Shown here piece after piece: positions 9,408 to 19,282 of a stretch of 64,000 bases of DNA. The notes under the pieces were generated by a model that was not told where the DNA came from, made no database searches, and saw nothing but the letters and a program-made list of their open reading frames with translations. The stretch covers positions 930,001-994,000 of the forward strand of contig NW_027043829.1 of assembly GCF_037102585.1 (NCBI RefSeq). Reading direction: 5' to 3'. Every line of letters starts with the position of its first letter. Within the stretch, counting starts at the first letter, position 1. The DNA comes from Saccharomycopsis crataegensis. Lineage: Eukaryota > Ascomycota > Saccharomycetes > Ascoideales > Saccharomycopsidaceae. A program made the translations under genes and the position numbers.

Positions 9408-11177
9408 ATGGTCCCAATTCCAAACCCTTCTTACCCAAGTGAAACCGACCTTGCCGCCATGGTCGAAGGTACCACTACCGCCGCCCAAATTCCATTTGGT
9501 GAATACGTGTTCCGTCGTCTTAGACAACTTTCTGTCAAGTCTATCTTTGGTGTCCCAGGTGATTTCAACATGAACCTTTTGGACCACATTGGTTCTGTCG
9601 AAAACCTTAAGTGGGTTGGTTGTTGTAATGAATTGAACGCCGGGTATGCTGCTGATGGTTATGCTCGTTTTTCAAGAACCCTTGGTGTCTCAGTTGTCAC
9701 TTATGGTGTCGGTGAATTATCCATCATGAACGCTATTGGTGGTAGTTATGCCGAATGGGTCCCACAGTTGGTTATCGTCGGTACCTCTCCAATGTCCAAG
9801 AAATCCGCCCCAGGTCAAGTCCATCACTTGGTTCCAACCAGAGACCCATACGCTGTTGCTCCAGATCACCATGTTTATGAAAAAATGGTTGATGGTATCT
9901 GTATTGCCAAGGAATCCGTCGAAGACGTGAATGCTGGTGTCCAACAAGTTGATGCTTTGATTGAAGCTATCCTTGCTAACGTTAGACCTGGTTACTTGTT
10001 CTTGCCAATTGATTTGCAAGATGCTTTGGTTGACTCTTCAAGATTGAACATCCCATTGAAGACCACCGCTGTTGACTCTGACCCAGCCGCTTCTAAGCAA
10101 GTTGCCGAAAACATTTTAGAAAAATTGTACAACTCTAAAAACCCAGCCATTATTGGCGATATCTTGACCGATAGATTCCACGTCAGCCACTGGGTTAGAG
10201 ATTTTGTCAACCGTACCAAGATCAACAACTACTCTACTCCAATGGGTAAGACCGTTTTGGATGAAACTAACGAATCATATATCGCTGAGTACAATGGTAA
10301 ATTGTCTAATCCTGGTGTCAAGGAAACAATTGAAGCTTCTGATTGTGTTCTTCACTTTGGTTCTTATCTTGCCGAAACTAACACCGGTATTTACTCCAGT
10401 GATTTCGACGAAGATGCTCTTGTCTTGTTGACTCCATATTATGTCCAGATTGGCAAGAAGCTCGTCAAGGGAGTGAACTTCAGCCATGTTATTAAGCACA
10501 TGTTGGAACTTATTGATATCTCTAAGGTTCCAACCCCAGTTCGCCCAGTTGGAATTAACACTATTGTTAACACCCCATCCCCAGCTGACATTTCTCAAAC
10601 ATTCTTAGCTGCCCAAGTCGAAAAATACCTTCAACCAAACGATGTTGTCATTGCCGAAACTTGTTCTTTCCAATTTGCCTTCAGTGACATTCGTCTTCCA
10701 AAGAATGCTTTGTATTTTGCCCAAGCTTTCTACTTGTCCATTGGTTATGCTCTTCCAGCTACCCTCGGTATTGGTGTTGCTATGAAAGATTCTGGTTACG
10801 AAGGCCGTATGATCTTGTTCCAAGGTGATGGTTCAGCACAAATGACTATCCAAGAATTCGCCACTTACTTGCGTCAAGATATCAAGCCAACCATTTTCTT
10901 GTTGAACAACAATGGTTACACTGTCGAAAGAATCATTCATGGTCCAAACCAATTGTATAATGATATCCAACCAGACTGGGACTGGCGTGGAATTTTCAAG
11001 ACCTTCGGTGATAAAGAAGGTAAGAGACATTTTACCAAGAAGATTGCTACCAAAGAAGAATTGGTTAGCACTTTGGCCGATGAAAAACTTGCTAAGCAAA
11101 CTCAAATCCAATTGTACGAAGTTATTTTGGATAAGATGGATGTTCCATGGAGATTTTCTGCCATGCAAACTTTGTAA
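9408..11177 (+). CDS. Divergent pyruvate decarboxylase-family enzyme
   Basis: 589 residues from the ATG at 9408 (ACAATG context); the open frame extends upstream without a better ATG. Thiamine-diphosphate 2-keto acid decarboxylase, cytosolic; pyruvate to acetaldehyde plus CO2 is the likely reaction. Catalytic residues are kept: Asp52 (GVPGDFN), Glu75 (NELNAGYAADGYAR), His139-His140 (QVHHLVP), the cofactor motif GDGS...LLNNNGYT, and the Glu of GYTVERIIHG. Differences from the main yeast Pdc1: a 24-residue N-terminal extension, a changed loop after the HH pair (PTRDPYAVAPDHH), and no cysteine at the allosteric Cys221 position (IGDILTD here against LADACCS). It therefore looks like the minor Candida type (PDC12-like) rather than PDC11, and could instead prefer other keto acids such as indolepyruvate or phenylpyruvate. 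Codon choice is strongly biased to preferred codons, suggesting high expression. Confidence 0.82.
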   Translation: MVPIPNPSYPSETDLAAMVEGTTTAAQIPFGEYVFRRLRQLSVKSIFGVPGDFNMNLLDHIGSVENLKWVGCCNELNAGYAADGYARFSRTLGVSVVTYGVGELSIMNAIGGSYAEWVPQLVIVGTSPMSKKSAPGQVHHLVPTRDPYAVAPDHHVYEKMVDGICIAKESVEDVNAGVQQVDALIEAILANVRPGYLFLPIDLQDALVDSSRLNIPLKTTAVDSDPAASKQVAENILEKLYNSKNPAIIGDILTDRFHVSHWVRDFVNRTKINNYSTPMGKTVLDETNESYIAEYNGKLSNPGVKETIEASDCVLHFGSYLAETNTGIYSSDFDEDALVLLTPYYVQIGKKLVKGVNFSHVIKHMLELIDISKVPTPVRPVGINTIVNTPSPADISQTFLAAQVEKYLQPNDVVIAETCSFQFAFSDIRLPKNALYFAQAFYLSIGYALPATLGIGVAMKDSGYEGRMILFQGDGSAQMTIQEFATYLRQDIKPTIFLLNNNGYTVERIIHGPNQLYNDIQPDWDWRGIFKTFGDKEGKRHFTKKIATKEELVSTLADEKLAKQTQIQLYEVILDKMDVPWRFSAMQTL

Positions 11178-11463
11178 TGATGCTTGCAGGTTATTATATT
11201 ATAGATTTTTTTTTTTTGGATTCATTTTAAATTGATTTTTCATTTCTTTCCTGTTTCTTTTAGTGCTTGTCTTTGCTTTTGCTCTTACTGAGTATTTAAA
11301 ATATAATTTTTAAAATATAATCTGACATTGTAAACTATGTACATAAATAACTAATAATGAAAGATTGAGACACCCTACAGTTGGACTTCAATATCGAGAA
11401 TCTTAGGTAACAACAATAATCCAAAACACAACAACAATAACACACAAATACACAAAAACGCAC

Positions 11464-11952
11464 TCAACGTGTCAATTTATCACCAGATTTTCTCGTCACA
11501 TAACTGTTCCCCGCACCTTCATATTCACTCTTCCGTGTCACACCACTTGGAGCAGTAGGAAACCCTGGTCTGATAGCATCTTTTTCATCATCTTGTTCTT
11601 TCTTGAAATGCTTATTCTTTTTGCTATTAACATATGTTTTCACCAAGAGCAAAGTAGCGACCCCGGCAACCATGAGCTTGAGAATCGTAACAATTGTATT
11701 TGGTAATGCAGAAAATCCAAGGTTAGTGCCATCAACATCAATTGGTCCTCCTTTGCTCTTTGGAGCAGGACGAGCATTTAATTTGGCAATGATCTCCGGG
11801 TCCCATCCTTCGAAATCACCTTTTGGTTGTGGTTTTGTTGATTTGGTTTCGTTGAGCACAAATCTCGTCGTGGCAAGGTACCGACGAGCAAGGACCGGCT
11901 GAAGGCGCAAAGTGCCTAGTGTGAGGGAGTTACGTAAAAATATTCTGTTCAT
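11464..11952 (-). CDS. Small mitochondrial membrane protein, function unknown
   Basis: 162 residues, not recognised. The N-terminus (MNRIFLRNSLTLGTLRLQP, then ARRYLATTRFVL) is rich in Arg, Leu, Ser and Thr with no acid for about 30 residues, a classic matrix-targeting presequence. One clear transmembrane segment lies at about 84-106 (LPNTIVTILKLMVAGVATLL), followed by a charged tail with SxVTRKS repeated twice near the end (GVTRKSEYEG and YVTRKSGDK). A single-pass inner-membrane protein with a soluble tail is the simplest reading. Function is not assigned. Confidence 0.7.
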   Translation of the reverse strand: MNRIFLRNSLTLGTLRLQPVLARRYLATTRFVLNETKSTKPQPKGDFEGWDPEIIAKLNARPAPKSKGGPIDVDGTNLGFSALPNTIVTILKLMVAGVATLLLVKTYVNSKKNKHFKKEQDDEKDAIRPGFPTAPSGVTRKSEYEGAGNSYVTRKSGDKLTR

Positions 11953-12364
11953 TGCATGGGTTTTCCTATAGTATTGAGCTATATAAATATGGGCTCATCT
12001 TGTGATATTTTTTTTTTTCCCACATCAATCATCTTTATTGTTGTGCGATGTTGCGAGTGTGCATGAATTGCTAAAAGAACTACCATACATTTCAACACTA
12101 AGTGTGTATAAATGATGTTGATTTGACATCCTTTTGTGGGGTGATACCCCAATGGAGGACAGAATGAGTAACTCATATCCAAATATCATACTAAACCATG
12201 AGATACCCAGTTATCTACCGTATTTCATAGTGGACACCATCCCAACGGTTGTAGAGGATTGTTTTTCCCCACAAAAAAAGAAAAAAATATACAAAAAAAC
12301 GGAAATCGTCAATCTCCGCTAATTACTCATCCTATTGAGAGCGTAACATATTGCAACTATTCTA
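11953..12364. other. Divergent intergenic region, no gene seen
   Basis: Shared upstream region of the mitochondrial protein and ANT1. Short open frames here are of no recognisable type. Confidence 0.55.
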
Positions 12365-13429
12365 ATGTCAGACTCTCAGAAAGCTGGTAGAATCATCCAT
12401 GCTGTTGCCGGGGGCTTAGGAGGAGCAGCAGCGTTGATTGTAACGTACCCTCTTGTTGCTGTCTCATGTCATCAACAAACTAACAAGAAAAGACTCGAGC
12501 AAGATGTTGAAGAATTGAAGAAGGAAGCGGCCGCGGAAACCGAGGGGAAAGAATTGGAGAAACAACCACCAAAGAAGAAAGTGGTTCCTGCTTTGGAATT
12601 GATCAAGACCATTTATCAAACCGACGGGATTGCTGGTTTTTATGCTGGTTTAGAATCAGCCATTTACGGCATGGCCCTCACGAACTTTGTTTATTACTAC
12701 TTTTACGAGTCCACAGGCAGAGTTGTTATTAAGAACCGTAACATCAAGAAAATATCTCAGTTTTCGGTCTCCAATCTCAAGAATGTGGTCTTGGCAGGTC
12801 TAGGACCCTTCGAGAGCATAATCACTGGGCTCATTGCCGGGTCTATCACTGCGGTAGCTACTAATCCGTTCTGGGTGGTCAACACCAGAAGTACGGTCAG
12901 TAAAACTGATAAGAGCTTGCTCAGCATTTTCCGTGATGTTTATCAAAAGGAAGGCATCAAGACTTTCTTCAATGGGGTGCTACCGGCACTTGTGCTTGTG
13001 ATCAATCCAATTATCCAATACACTATTTTTGAACAATTCAAGAATGCCATTGTGGGCAAAAACCAAAAGAGAAGCTTCAAGCCAATTTACGCGTTTTTCA
13101 TTGGTGCATTGGCTAAACTTATTGCTACTGGTACAACCTACCCATACATCACTGTGAAATCAAGAATGCATTTGAAGAACAATGAAAAGAAGGCAAAATC
13201 TTCTGACATTGATGATGAAGAACAAAATGCTTCGATGTCAAAGTTGTTGATGAATATTGTGAGAAAGGAAGGATTTGCTGGCTTATACAACGGAATCTTT
13301 GTCAAGTTGTCGCAAAGTATTTTCACAGCAGCTTTTCTATTTTTCTTCAAAGAGGAACTAGTTAATGTTTCAGTTAAGTTATTCGGATTAATTAAGCGGT
13401 TGCAAGCTAAGAAAATGATCAAAAAATAA
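12365..13429 (+). CDS. ANT1: Peroxisomal adenine nucleotide carrier (PMP47/Ant1)
   Basis: 354 residues, SLC25 carrier fold with three tandem repeats. Ant1/PMP47 exchanges cytosolic ATP for AMP across the peroxisomal membrane to fuel activation of medium-chain fatty acids. Repeat signatures appear as TYPLVAVSCHQQT (about 24-36), the PMP47 hallmark NPFWVVNTRSTV (about 167-178) and TYPYITVKSRM in the third repeat. A charged insert rich in Lys and Glu (about 40-75) separates the first helices, and another lies near residues 270-290, as in Candida boidinii PMP47. Family and subtype follow from the NPFWVVNTR motif; localisation is inferred from the family. Confidence 0.85.
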   Translation: MSDSQKAGRIIHAVAGGLGGAAALIVTYPLVAVSCHQQTNKKRLEQDVEELKKEAAAETEGKELEKQPPKKKVVPALELIKTIYQTDGIAGFYAGLESAIYGMALTNFVYYYFYESTGRVVIKNRNIKKISQFSVSNLKNVVLAGLGPFESIITGLIAGSITAVATNPFWVVNTRSTVSKTDKSLLSIFRDVYQKEGIKTFFNGVLPALVLVINPIIQYTIFEQFKNAIVGKNQKRSFKPIYAFFIGALAKLIATGTTYPYITVKSRMHLKNNEKKAKSSDIDDEEQNASMSKLLMNIVRKEGFAGLYNGIFVKLSQSIFTAAFLFFFKEELVNVSVKLFGLIKRLQAKKMIKK

Positions 13430-13796
13430 ATAAAACAAAAAAAAAATGTGTATAGATATTTTTTTTGCTCCACCATACTTCTGAAGGGGCTTTGTAAATT
13501 TAAATAAATAAGAAGAATCCTCAAAATTATGGCAAATGGGCCCTGTTTGACTATGATAACTATATTTACATCCTCGTATTATCACTGGTATTGTGTTATT
13601 ATGGAGTCCGGCACTTTGTCCCGCACTGGTGGAGTACTCCGCGGCCTGGAAAACGGAAAAAAAAAAAAGCTTTTGGCTTCCTTGAAATTGCACCAAATAA
13701 TATTAACCTTTACAAGTACTAAGCTTTACCTATTAGAGTTTTTTGGAGATTCCGCTCATTTCTTTTGCTGTTTTTGCGTATTTAGTACAATAATTA
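13430..13796. other. Intergenic, promoter side of MDM35
   Basis: No gene seen. A GC-rich patch near 13610-13650 (CCGGC, CCGCAC, CTCCGCGGC) stands out from the AT-rich surroundings and may be a factor-binding cluster. Confidence 0.5.
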
Positions 13797-14396
13797 ATGG
13801 GGAATATAATGTCTACTAGTTTTGCTCCTGAATGTACCGAAGCAAAGAAAAAGTATGATGACTGTTTCAACAGTTGGTATACTGATAGTATGTGCTAAAC
13901 ATTTGAATACATGATCTAGGCTTTTTGTATTATCTGCCTAGTTTCTGATTGCTTGTGATTAGAAGTTTTATATACTAATGATTTACTTTTTATAGAATTC
14001 CTTGCTGGGAAAAGTGTGCGTATAATACCATTTATGGATCCGTGAAGGGCGACAGTTCCGAGGAGAGGATCACCAGAATGTCATTCAGCATTACAAAGTT
14101 TTCAGTTGGTATTGGAAACATCAAGAGAACTGCTACTAACAATTTAGATGCAAAATGAATGTACTGAACTTTGGTACGATTACAAAGCTTGCGTGGATGT
14201 ATGTATTTTATCTAGATCATGACAGTGTCAGAATATCTCTATCTTTACAAAAAGCTAACAAAACTCTTTTTTAATCCTATAGGCAGCCTTAGTGAAACGT
14301 GGGATGGTCAAGATGGTTGATGAAGCTAGAAAAGATGCTCCTTTTGAAACTGGTGGAATACCTCAGGATAATTCGGATGCTACTAATGAGAAATAA
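13797..14396 (+). CDS. MDM35: Mdm35, twin CX9C intermembrane space protein, four exons
   Basis: Model: exons 13797-13887, 13996-14015, 14148-14198, 14283-14396, giving 91 residues. It begins MGNIMSTSFAPEC like yeast Mdm35 and carries two CX9C motifs, C-TEAKKKYDD-C and C-TELWYDYKA-C, which form the disulfide helical hairpin. Mdm35 is imported by Mia40, then binds Ups1 and Ups2 to carry phosphatidic acid and phosphatidylserine across the intermembrane space. Introns: 13888-13995 (GTATGT, branch TACTAAT, TATAG), 14016-14147 (GTGCGT donor, perfect TACTAAC, TTTAG) and 14199-14282 (GTATGT, branch GCTAAC, CTATAG). Exon 2 is only 20 bases and encodes KFLAGKS. All junctions keep frame and rebuild the family alignment through KFL.GKS to DEARKDAPFETGG, so the model is well supported although no single open frame shows it. 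Confidence 0.88.
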
Positions 14397-14599
14397 TCAC
14401 TCTTGGATTGGTATTTTTTGAAAATTTTTTTAGGATTGTCCAAGGCTACGTGTAAATATAAACTATCTGGGAAATGTCAAACGTATATCATTATTATGAA
14501 TGTAAACTGCAGATTAACAGATTGGAAAAAACAAAAAAACAAACAAGCAATGCAAGATGAATATTTATATGTAAGATATGAAGGAAAGATGTATTGATT

Positions 14600-15685
14600 C
14601 TAAGATTGTAAGCCCTTTTGTTTTGTACTGTCGTTGATAACTTTCAAGACCTCTTGGTAAGCGAGTAACATTATACTACTCTGGACAAATAACCAAACAA
14701 ATCTAGGCTGAACCCCACTGAAAAGGGTAGCAAACCCTTCGTTTTTATAAATGGTGCTAATACCTTTAATCACTGACGAGCTCTTTAAAATGGTCCGTGA
14801 TTTTTTGACATCATCTGGATTTTGGGTTTGGATTCTTGTTTTGCATACATCTAGTGGAGTGGTCAAAATACCAGTGATTCCCCCCGCGGCACCACCAACT
14901 AAAAGCTCTGATACTAGTCCTAATTCTTTTCCATTCCCAATTCCATACTGTCTTTCGAATGAAAAGGCCAATTTTCTAAATTTCTCATATAATGCAAACT
15001 GCATGGCACTGAATGGTAAATCTCTACTTAATGTTGCCTTGTAACCAGAGTAGAAATTTCTCCAGCCTCCAGCCTCTTTACTTAAGCTAGAGATGGCATC
15101 TCCCAAACCTTTATAATTATATCCGCTTTGGAAATAAGGATTATTGTATCTACCTTGTGTCTGCAATCTAGTCTTCAAGACTTCAGAAGGCACAAACGTA
15201 ATGCTAGTGACCAAGTCACCCATAACACCTGCAAACAAATGGGTGACGGTTTCATTGACCCCCCATTCATTAATGAGCTTCTTCTTGAGGTATTCATAAG
15301 TACCAAAGAAAGTTACCCCACGAGGAATCGATCCCAACATCGCTGCACCGTACCCAGAGTATAGACCCCTAGAAAAGCCTTCTTCTCTCCAAATAGTGGC
15401 GTAACCCTTAATTGTGTTTTGATACTTGAGGGCATCTGGAGCAGCTTGCTGTCTGGTTTTGATGGTATCAAGCGAATGCATCACCGAATCACTGAACCCA
15501 CTCCCAACGATACCAGCAGCAATATAATGCCATAGAGGTTGAGGAGAAGCTTCTTTTGACGAGGATACTTGTGCTTTGTGAAGCCCAGGCGCATCGGTCG
15601 TGATCCCAAATGGATCAGCAGGAGAGTAGCCCAATGACTCTAGACCAGAATTTTTCAGAGGCGGCTGTGATGTTGGCAGTCTCAT
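14600..15685 (-). CDS. MME1: Mitochondrial carrier, Mme1-like (YMR166C)
   Basis: 361 residues from the ATG at 15685; the frame stays open further but only with non-ATG starts. SLC25 carrier with the three signatures DTIKTRQQA, PSEVLKTRLQTQGRYNN and PLDVCKTRIQTQN. The middle repeat, with FVPSEVLKTRLQTQGRY and FYSGYKATLSRDLPFSAMQF, matches yeast YMR166C/Mme1, reported as a mitochondrial inner-membrane magnesium exporter, and its relatives. The N-terminal 60 residues are polar and unconserved. It is convergent with MDM35, ending about 200 bases from it. Substrate is inferred from the family only; S-adenosylmethionine or other transport cannot be excluded from sequence. Confidence 0.75.
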   Translation of the reverse strand: MRLPTSQPPLKNSGLESLGYSPADPFGITTDAPGLHKAQVSSSKEASPQPLWHYIAAGIVGSGFSDSVMHSLDTIKTRQQAAPDALKYQNTIKGYATIWREEGFSRGLYSGYGAAMLGSIPRGVTFFGTYEYLKKKLINEWGVNETVTHLFAGVMGDLVTSITFVPSEVLKTRLQTQGRYNNPYFQSGYNYKGLGDAISSLSKEAGGWRNFYSGYKATLSRDLPFSAMQFALYEKFRKLAFSFERQYGIGNGKELGLVSELLVGGAAGGITGILTTPLDVCKTRIQTQNPDDVKKSRTILKSSSVIKGISTIYKNEGFATLFSGVQPRFVWLFVQSSIMLLAYQEVLKVINDSTKQKGLQS

Positions 15686-16365
15686 ATTTGGTATTGTGTG
15701 ATGATATAGAATATAATATGAATTTCTTGGAAGACGGCAATAGTAAAATGAATTATAATCTTCAAATTCTTGAAAATTTTTTCTTCGTGTTTGAATGCAA
15801 TGTAACAATAAATGACTCAGGCCTTTCAATATTGACGGATAAGCTTTTGGGAAAAAAAATAAAATAAACAAGTACACCGAGAATTCAACCTAGGACCGAG
15901 ATATAAAGTGATATATATCTAATATTTATGTTATTTATGGACAGAAAATGTTATAGATCTCAATAATCCAGAATTCGGTATTAATGGCTGGATCAAAGCC
16001 AAGGATGATAAACAAAATGCACAACGAATAGTGATCTCTATAAAAAAAAAAAAAAAGTGCCCCCAGTCAATGTTGAAACACCCTAATTATTAATTAGTGA
16101 TTAATATTAGTAGACCCACTAAGTGTACATACTTACACAAATGTCCTTTCCTTAGCGAAGAAGAATGCTTTACGAAGCGCATATTAGAGTCAAGATATTA
16201 CAATGTGTTGATTATATTTCAGTCACCTTCAACGTTCATCTTATCTAAAACTTTACAAAGTAAACCCAAAATAATAGTACAACAATTATTCGATCATAGT
16301 ATTGTTATGAAGATATGGAGAGAAAAAAGCATGAATTTCATATACAGACAGACGAGCGAACAAAT
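15686..16365. other. Intergenic, no gene seen
   Basis: Upstream of MME1 and downstream of RPS15. Contains an A-run near 16040-16055 and short open frames without recognisable content. A GGTTGAATTC on the minus strand near 15890 resembles a tRNA B-box, but no cloverleaf can be built around it. Confidence 0.5.
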
Positions 16366-17297
16366 TTATCTAAGTGGCATGAAAGCAGACTTACCACCCA
16401 TACCTGGTCTACCGTGTCTGACAGGAGTGTAAGAAAGGGAGAATTCACCCAAGTAGTGACCGACCATTTCTGGCTTGATTTCAACTTGGTTGAAAACCTT
16501 ACCGGAGTAAACACCAATGACGGAACCGATCATTTCTGGAACGATAACCATGTTTCTCAAGTGAGTCTTGACAGCAGCTGGCTTTTCACCTTCAACGGCA
16601 GCCAATTTAGCAGCTCTCAACTTCTTGATCAAACCCATGGCCTTGGAGTCCATACCTCTTTGGAATCTTCTTCTGACTCTGGCGTGGGTCAACTTGGCAA
16701 AGTCTTCAGTTGGCAATTCCAACAATTGTGGGAGGTCAACACCTCTGTAGGAGAAAGATTTGAAAGATCTCTTTTTACCTATATTAAATGTTAGTATGAA
16801 ATATACCACGAATAATAATAATATATCAACCATATCAGTTAAAATGGAGTCTTTAATATTAATGAAAAAAAGTTCAGCCAAACATTTAATTCTTATTTAG
16901 TTCTTGGTTTCGAAATGGTTTCAAATATTGAATGCAATTCTTTAGTTATATTCTTCTTTGTCCTCCTTTAGAAGTCAATTTCAACTGAATTCTTCACAGC
17001 ATACTCTGTTCTCAAAGAAGACTTATACCTGATTAATACACCCATCTTCAAACCCAGAGACAAAATCTATGCCACAATCGAGCATAATGACATATAATTT
17101 AAATCAATCAATATTTAGTCTAACAATATTTCCTTTTCAAAATAAATATATCTAACCTAACAGGCAATCTCCCATTTCCATTGTACTTGGTGTTCTCTAT
17201 CATATAAAAATCACTCCACTCAGATTCAATAAACTCCAATATTACTGATACACTATGGCTAAAATTCCTCTATTCACATACCAGTAGCAGTAGACAT
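16366..17297 (-). CDS. RPS15: Ribosomal protein uS19 (Rps15), two exons
   Basis: Model: exon 1 17297-17282 (MSTAT plus one base), intron 17281-16779 (503 bases; GTATGT donor, ATACTAAC branch, ATATAG acceptor), exon 2 16778-16366. The product has 142 residues, the same length as yeast Rps15. It reads [18 protein letters not shown] and carries the family core [35 protein letters not shown] and [17 protein letters not shown]. Rps15 sits in the 40S head and is needed for export of pre-40S particles. A long first intron after a few codons is usual for yeast ribosomal protein genes. I looked in the intron for box C/D snoRNA motifs and found none. The gene is divergent from RPP2B. Confidence 0.92.
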
Positions 17298-17637
17298 TGT
17301 TAGTGTTCTTTGGTTATATTTCTGTTCTGTTCTTTGAGCTACTACTCCAGGCCTTCATCAAAAAATTGAAGTGAAAAAATCAGAAACCACCAAGAATCGT
17401 CAACCACAGGCTCACAACCACAGGCTCTCTTTCGTGACTGCTAGTAGGGCGCGATAGTGCACGTGGTCACAGGGCTAAGTGATTTGGGCGTTATGCGATT
17501 TTTTTTTTCTCTTTGCCAATCTCAGATTTCCGTGCATTCTAAGAAATTTTCATCTTGAACTACTTTTCAGAATTTTGCAACCCCAAAAAGGATAGTCTGC
17601 GTTATAGCTTAAAAGTGATTATTCTACATAAAACAAA
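17298..17637. promoter_or_regulatory. Shared divergent promoter of RPS15 and RPP2B
   Basis: 340 bases drive two ribosomal protein genes outward. A CACGTG E-box lies at 17460-17465, with nearby TAGGGC (17445-17450) and AGGGCTAA. Candida-type yeasts use Cbf1 (CACGTG) and Tbf1 (TTAGGG-like) at ribosomal protein genes, which fits. A T-run (about 17500-17509) may keep the site free of nucleosomes. Binding is inferred. Confidence 0.55.
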
Positions 17638-17967
17638 ATGAGATACTTAGCTGCCTACTTGTTGTTGATTCAAGGCGAAAACGCCGCCCCAACCCTCAAG
17701 GACCTCCAAGAAGTCATTGAATCCGTTGGTGTTGAATTCGAAGCCTCTAGAGCTGAAGCTTTGTTGAAATCTTTGGAAGGTAAGACCATCCAAGAATTGA
17801 TTGCTGAAGGTTCTGCCAAGTTCGGTTCTATGCCATCTGGTGGTGCTGCTGCCTCCTCTGGTGGTGCTGCCGCTGCCGGTGGTGCTTCTGAAGAAGCCGC
17901 TGAAGAAGAAGCTGCTGAAGAAGAAGAAGAATCCGATGATGACATGGGTTTCGGTTTGTTTGACTAA
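17638..17967 (+). CDS. RPP2B: 60S acidic ribosomal protein P2-beta
   Basis: 109 residues. Begins [19 protein letters not shown], has the P2 dimerisation helices (about 1-62), an Ala/Gly/Ser hinge (70-88) and the acidic tail ending [12 protein letters not shown], the conserved C-terminus that recruits translation factors to the ribosomal stalk. LESVGVE-type spacing and ALLKSLEGK place it nearer P2B than P2A. No intron. Codon use is strongly biased to preferred codons (TTG, GGT, GCT, AAG), as for highly expressed genes. Confidence 0.9.
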   Translation: MRYLAAYLLLIQGENAAPTLKDLQEVIESVGVEFEASRAEALLKSLEGKTIQELIAEGSAKFGSMPSGGAAASSGGAAAAGGASEEAAEEEAAEEEEESDDDMGFGLFD

Positions 17968-18358
17968 ACAGTTTGAAATACTTATTACCAACTTATATAA
18001 TATTTCTAATAAAATTTTGTTAAACTAAATTGAAAAAAATCCTTCAGGGTCATGATCAAATGGGTAATAATGCTGTGTTATCACTAAATCATTCTTGCTT
18101 GCGGGGAATCATTATACGATTTATTATGATCTAATTGTCTGAACTGTCGATCTCGTAAGTAAAGCTTAGTGTATCAAATATTTTCAACTCTGTAAAATTG
18201 TACTGCGATGGCAACTCATACTGTGTTACAACATTAAAATCCATAAAATAAGAATGCCCAACGAAGAAAATCTCTTAGATATATACAAAGAGAAAAATAT
18301 AATACAAATATCAAAACGAATGAAGACCTAAAAGACAAAGAAAACGATAAAGGTCTGT
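17968..18358. other. Convergent intergenic region, no gene seen
   Basis: Shared 3' flank of RPP2B and VPS71. ATGATCA near 18052 and CTGA near 18140 could mimic C and D boxes, but no terminal stem pairs around them. Confidence 0.55.
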
Positions 18359-19021
18359 TCAACCATAATACCCCGAGCATCTTGTTTCTTTGTGTATATT
18401 CAAACACTGAACACCACAGAATCTAACAGCACAGCGAACACATCTGTTAGGAGCATTACTGCCACAAATGGAGCACAATTTTTTACCAGGTAAAGAAGAG
18501 TTATTGTCTACTTTACTAAATAGGTCATCTCCTTTTAATATTTTGGCGTGATCAATGTCTTCATCAAAGTAGTTGTTAATGGTTTTTCTGGAAATTAAGA
18601 TCTTTCTCGTTTGTGGAGTCTGACCCTGCTTAAATCTCCTTGAGTTAGCTCCTTTATTAACATTATTTGAGTAATTGATCAAATCGAAAATAGGATAATC
18701 ATCACTGACAAAACCCTTGAAATTTACGTGAAGACCCGATCTGGGTAATTCAATCTTGACTTGATGTTCGTTATAATTCTCACGGTCTATTTCCTGGTGG
18801 CGTTTCGCAGATTTCCTGAGTTCTATTAAGTTTTCATTTAGTGAACTGTCATGAGCATTTGCTTCCAATTGATTGAAGTTGTAAGAACCAGCCGCCAATC
18901 TTTTTCTGGTTTGGTCAGTGTTAGAACTACTATACATGGACTTTGACGCCTTCAAGTTGATTGACGATGAGAAATACACGTTCGGATCCGAACCTTTAGG
19001 TATTTCTTCAACTAGCCCCAT
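18359..19021 (-). CDS. VPS71: HIT-type zinc finger protein, SWR1 complex subunit
   Basis: 220 residues. The C-terminus is a HIT zinc finger, CSICGSNAPNRCVRC then FCGVQC and a final His/Cys pair (about residues 180-215), preceded by RKILISRKTINNYFDED, a segment typical of Vps71/Swc6 and ZNHIT1. Vps71 is a subunit of the SWR1 remodeller, which places histone H2A.Z in nucleosomes. The N-terminal half is polar and basic with little predicted structure. Other HIT-finger proteins (Hit1, Bcd1) differ in finger position, so Vps71 is preferred. Divergent from ARH1, with 261 bases between them. Confidence 0.72.
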   Translation of the reverse strand: MGLVEEIPKGSDPNVYFSSSINLKASKSMYSSSNTDQTRKRLAAGSYNFNQLEANAHDSSLNENLIELRKSAKRHQEIDRENYNEHQVKIELPRSGLHVNFKGFVSDDYPIFDLINYSNNVNKGANSRRFKQGQTPQTRKILISRKTINNYFDEDIDHAKILKGDDLFSKVDNNSSLPGKKLCSICGSNAPNRCVRCAVRFCGVQCLNIHKETRCSGYYG

Positions 19022-19282
19022 ATTTTCAAATAGTTATTTCAAGTAAATGCTGCAATAATAGACAACAATCTTTTATTATGATACCAGTAATCGCGACAAT
19101 TAACAAAATTATAAATCAATTTCTCCTTTCGCGTGAGCTTCGAATGTCCCGCACAGATGGTATACTGGGTATTTTTTCTCTCTTTTTCTCTCTTAAGCGA
19201 CTGGTAATTTTCAGTTATATCATCAATTTCTTTTCTCTGTTGGCTTGTACAGATCCATAGCAAAGGATAAATAAATGGAAAC

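Noticed and set aside
15880-15960. tRNA-like GGTTGAATTC on the minus strand
   Set aside because: No A box at the right distance and no acceptor stem can be paired.
16779-17281. snoRNA inside the RPS15 intron
   Set aside because: Searched for RTGATGA and CTGA pairs on the coding strand; none found in a plausible arrangement.
18050-18145. Possible box C/D snoRNA between RPP2B and VPS71
   Set aside because: C box has a mismatch and no terminal stem forms outside the boxes.
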